The notes under the pieces are model-generated. The model did not search any database. It saw only the letters and a program-made list of their open reading frames with translations, and was not told the origin of the DNA. The position numbers and the translations under genes were made by a program. Of a stretch of DNA of 48,982 nt, positions 46,337-48,982 are shown piece by piece (the stretch's first letter is position 1; each line of letters starts with the position of its first letter). Origin of the DNA: a virus; the IMG/VR virus record IMGVR_UViG_3300027028_000034, positions 1-48,982 of that record; one strand, 5' to 3'.

Positions 46337-47065
46337 TTGCAAGATGTATTCACAATACTATTCTTAATTGGTTTCTTTGCATTTTTCATATTTATTGTTC
46401 TTGCTGTCAAATCCGTAAAAAAACAAAACGGAAAAGCTAAGAGACATTGGATTTTAACAGGTATATTTCTTACAATCTGTTGTGTTGGTCTTTATGGCAT
46501 TCGGGCCCTGGCTGATAATTCTATCAACGCAGTGTCGGATCAGACTGAAGACACACCTGTTGCCTCTACTGTTGTTGATTATCAAAAAGCTCTAAACCAG
46601 AATGGTCTGTCACTCTTTACCATGACAACAGATGAATTCAAGAATGTGTTCAATTCAATCGTGGGTAAATACGGGTTAAATGGATTAGGTATAACCAAAC
46701 TCGATTTAACTAAGTCTCAAGAGAGCGATACGAGAACTTTCCAATATACTTTCAATGATGACTTAAGTATGGTTGGTGTATTAAACTCCAATGAGGAAAT
46801 ACAGGAAGTTATGCTCATAGGAACTGGTGGTTTCAGTGAACAAACTGGCGGAACGCTAATGACAGCCATCGCTACATTTATTATGACAACTAATAGCGAG
46901 TACACATATAGCGATGCGCAAGATGTTATAAAAGATATAGGTTTACTCGATAGCGATGTAAACTTGAATGCTTTTGATGGAGCGACTGTTAGGAATGGTT
47001 TTAAATATCGATTCAAAATCCAAGACAATAACATCTCTACTTTTGGTATCACAGCAGCAAAGTAA
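46337..47065 (+). CDS. membrane protein, unknown function, in the lysogeny operon
   Basis: 242 residues, TTG start with GAGGTGAGATT. Two N-terminal transmembrane helices (about 5-25 and 38-55) flank a basic loop (KSVKKQNGKAKRH), followed by a large outside domain (about 65-242) of beta strands and helices with no recognised family. It sits between the repressor and the ImmA-like gene and is expressed from the prophage, so superinfection exclusion or conversion is plausible (inference). It ends at a terminator. Confidence 0.65.
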   Translation: MQDVFTILFLIGFFAFFIFIVLAVKSVKKQNGKAKRHWILTGIFLTICCVGLYGIRALADNSINAVSDQTEDTPVASTVVDYQKALNQNGLSLFTMTTDEFKNVFNSIVGKYGLNGLGITKLDLTKSQESDTRTFQYTFNDDLSMVGVLNSNEEIQEVMLIGTGGFSEQTGGTLMTAIATFIMTTNSEYTYSDAQDVIKDIGLLDSDVNLNAFDGATVRNGFKYRFKIQDNNISTFGITAAK

Positions 47066-47072
47066 TTCGAAC

Positions 47073-47095
47073 AAGCCCTTTTGGGCTTTTCTTTC
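47073..47095 (+). terminator. intrinsic terminator after the membrane protein gene
   Basis: AAGCCC (47073-47078) pairs with GGGCTT (47083-47088), followed by TTCTTT. It separates the repressor/membrane-protein unit from the protease and integrase, so the protease is probably made from read-through or its own start. Confidence 0.65.
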
Positions 47096-47143
47096 AAACT
47101 AAAAACCGAACATATGTACTATTTTACAAGGGGAAATGGCATA

Positions 47144-47758
47144 ATGCTTCCATATTATGAACCAACGGATACAGAACTGTTGATCTGCGATTTGTATCAA
47201 GTATTTGGAATTAATCATCCTCATGAGCTGGATATCGACCAGATCGCCTCCATATGGGGTGCGGACATCATCTACTACAATGGAAAACCGAAATCTCATT
47301 GGGAAGATTGGGGGAGTGTAATTTTTTTAAACAAAGACGCTTCTGTCATACAGCAAAGAGCTGACTTTTTCCATGAGCTTGCACACATTGTTCGGCACGA
47401 AGGGCACCAGGATGATATGCCAGAGCTCTTTGTAGATCTTCAAGAGATCCAAGCAACAAACTTTAGATTGATGGCTTCTATGCCCTACTACCTGCTTCCT
47501 ACGCCGTTAGATATGACCTGGGGAGAATATATCGGACTTCTAGCGGAGGAGTTCAAAGTACCTATTGCGCTGGCTGCAGATCGTGCTGAACAGATTGCTT
47601 CTAGATTACACGAAGAATACCATAGCTACCGTGAAGATGTTGAACTTATGAAAGGTAAAATTCAAATGGCAGTCACCCTATTTCGGTCAACAAAACCAAG
47701 ACAGCCTTCAAGTGAATCAAGACGTCTTCTCCAACAATTAAAAAATCAAACTAGTTAA
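47144..47758 (+). CDS. ImmA/IrrE-family metalloprotease
   Basis: 204 residues from the ATG at 47144 (AAGGGG ten bases upstream; the longer frame from 47081 has no site). The zinc motif HELAH (residues about 77-81) with a downstream glutamate in EIQATNFRLMASMPYYLLP is the ImmA/IrrE (PF06114) signature. In ICEBs1 ImmA cleaves the ImmR repressor after a signal. Here it is downstream of a repressor lacking a self-cleavage domain, so it is the probable induction protease. Confidence 0.88.
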   Translation: MLPYYEPTDTELLICDLYQVFGINHPHELDIDQIASIWGADIIYYNGKPKSHWEDWGSVIFLNKDASVIQQRADFFHELAHIVRHEGHQDDMPELFVDLQEIQATNFRLMASMPYYLLPTPLDMTWGEYIGLLAEEFKVPIALAADRAEQIASRLHEEYHSYREDVELMKGKIQMAVTLFRSTKPRQPSSESRRLLQQLKNQTS

Positions 47759-47776
47759 TTTTAGGAGCTGATCATC

Positions 47777-48982
47777 ATGGCATATTTCTACAAAGTGGCA
47801 TCAAACAATAAACAAGGATATAAGTGGGTTTGTGTTGGGGATGCTCCACCTGATCCTGCCACAGGAAAGAGAAAACAAATATCACGAAGAGCAGACACAA
47901 AAAAGGAAGCCGAAAAACGAGTTAATAAAGTTATTTCTGATTTAACATCCTACGGAATTGATGCCCAAAAAAATAAAAAACTCACTTTTGAAATGGTAGC
48001 TAATGAATGGCTGTCTATATATTCAAAAGGTAAAATAAAGCAACGCACCATAGATCAGCGAGCATCAACTATTATTTCAATCTGTAAGTACCTTGGACAG
48101 CTTAAAATTGATCGAATTACACATAAACAGTATCAAAACATGCTTAATGATTACGATAGTAAAAGATACTCAACCAGTGCAATTGTTACTTTGAACAGTG
48201 TAGCCAATATGATTTTTAAGTACGCGATAAAAAATAAATTGAGATTAGACAATCCGTGTTTTGGGGCAGTTATTCCTAAGAAAACTCGGACAGTTGAAGA
48301 GATTGAAAACGATGTAATTGCTGAGAAGTACTTTGAAAAAAATGAGTTGATAGAGTTTTTGGAAGCAACAAAAAGATATGGTCAGTACCAGGACATTGAA
48401 ATGTTTTACTTATTAACCTTTTCAGGCATGAGATCTGGTGAAATGTGTGCATTAAAGTGGACAGATATATATATCGAAACTAATGAAATTCGAATTACAA
48501 AAACTATTTACAGTAAAAACGATAATCGCGGTAATTATATTTTAACTCCACCTAAAACAGACGGTTCGATCAGGACTATTGACATCGACAGCAGCATTAT
48601 GAAATTATTAAAAGAACATAAAGAGCTTCAAAGAAAAGCACCCCGGACAATGAATTTTCATGATAAGAATTTTGTTTTTTGTAGAATAAATGGATCTCCT
48701 TTTTTCCCGAAGATTGTATTAAGTCGTATGAAAAAAATTCTTCTCAAGACAACTATAACAAAACCTGCTACCCCTCATATCTTTAGGCATACTCATATCA
48801 GTATGCTTGCGGAAGCAGGAGCCGATTTGAAATCAACAATGGGCAGAGTTGGACATGCAAATTCAAAGACGACTCTGCAGGTATACACTCACGTTACAGA
48901 TAAAATGAAAAAAGACACCTCTAACAAGATAAAAATACATTACTCAGATATACTTGATTCAACAGAATTGCAAGAAAAGTGA
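47777..48982 (+). CDS. int: tyrosine-type site-specific integrase
   Basis: 401 residues, AGGAGCTGATCATC before the ATG. N-terminal arm-binding domain (YKWVCVGDAPPDPATGKRK), SAM-like core-binding domain (about 60-160, VANEWLSIYSKGKIKQRTID) and catalytic domain with R in SGMRSGEMCALKW (about 219), HxxR in PHIFRHTHIS (about 333-340) and Y in TTLQVYTHV (about 370). It inserts and excises the prophage. The window ends at its stop codon, so attP/attL would lie just beyond. Confidence 0.96.
   Translation: MAYFYKVASNNKQGYKWVCVGDAPPDPATGKRKQISRRADTKKEAEKRVNKVISDLTSYGIDAQKNKKLTFEMVANEWLSIYSKGKIKQRTIDQRASTIISICKYLGQLKIDRITHKQYQNMLNDYDSKRYSTSAIVTLNSVANMIFKYAIKNKLRLDNPCFGAVIPKKTRTVEEIENDVIAEKYFEKNELIEFLEATKRYGQYQDIEMFYLLTFSGMRSGEMCALKWTDIYIETNEIRITKTIYSKNDNRGNYILTPPKTDGSIRTIDIDSSIMKLLKEHKELQRKAPRTMNFHDKNFVFCRINGSPFFPKIVLSRMKKILLKTTITKPATPHIFRHTHISMLAEAGADLKSTMGRVGHANSKTTLQVYTHVTDKMKKDTSNKIKIHYSDILDSTELQEK

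Noticed and set aside
1-48982. tRNA genes, CRISPR arrays and insertion sequences
   Set aside because: No cloverleaf, no regular repeat/spacer arrays and no transposase or terminal inverted repeat pair were seen by eye.
1-48982. attL/attR core repeats at the window ends
   Set aside because: The window starts and ends at stop codons and no shared direct repeat of useful length was noticed between the two ends, so the junctions probably lie outside.

Overview
The window looks like an almost complete temperate myovirus (contractile-tail) prophage of a low-to-moderate GC Firmicute, most likely Paenibacillus or a close relative. The evidence for the host type is strong AGGAGG-type Shine-Dalgarno sites with many TTG/GTG starts, sigma-A promoters, and a 'copper amine oxidase N-terminal/stalk' type secreted protein and amidase tail of the kind common in Paenibacillaceae. 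The structural genes follow the Bacillus subtilis PBSX/skin (xkd/yqb) order almost gene for gene, read leftwards (minus strand). The window begins at the stop codon of a secreted-protein gene and ends at the stop codon of the integrase, so no att site can be placed.

Layout from left to right. 1-2.75 kb: accessory genes that could be lysogenic conversion genes or flanking host DNA (two exported proteins, a small protein, a candidate small-RNA locus, and an Ltp-family superinfection-exclusion-like membrane protein). 2.8-3.9 kb: lysis (amidase, holin). 4.0-17.7 kb: tail (XkdX, XkdW-position protein, a fibre with a seven-repeat beta-propeller, baseplate/hub genes XkdU to XkdP, tape measure, tail assembly chaperone with a -1 frameshift, tube, sheath). 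17.7-26.7 kb: head-tail joining, capsid, XkdF protease, portal, head morphogenesis protein, terminase. 26.7-33.9 kb: small middle genes and accessory cargo (VOC protein, a Mom-like DNA modification protein paired with a ParB-like protein, several membrane proteins, the ArpU-type late regulator). 34-43.4 kb: replication and recombination (RusA, DnaB helicase, G39P-like loader, initiator with internal iterons, MBL-fold protein, RecT, Rad50-like ATPase). 43.4-45.8 kb: small early genes and Cro-like regulators. 45.9-49 kb, plus strand: repressor, membrane protein, ImmA-like protease, tyrosine integrase.

How it works together: the repressor and the Cro-like protein are divergently transcribed from a 120-bp region with at least five copies of a TTTGCT-N-TTAGCAAA type palindrome. 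One copy forms exactly the 17-bp spacer of the leftward early promoter, and a sixth copy sits in the same position ahead of the next early gene. The ImmA-like protease next to the repressor suggests induction by repressor cleavage. Early leftward transcription would then express recombination, replication and ArpU, which would turn on packaging, head, tail and lysis genes.

Six genes shorter than about 60 codons were recovered by reading the sequence directly (4001, 30295, 30708, 32329, 32455, 35643), together with the frameshifted half of the tail assembly chaperone. Against the leftward genes there is a recurring set of short plus-strand promoter/hairpin/terminator units (near 27.3, 32.3, 43.45, 43.8 and 45.0 kb) that look like small antisense or regulatory RNAs. 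Functional calls rest on motif recognition and gene order; no database search was run.
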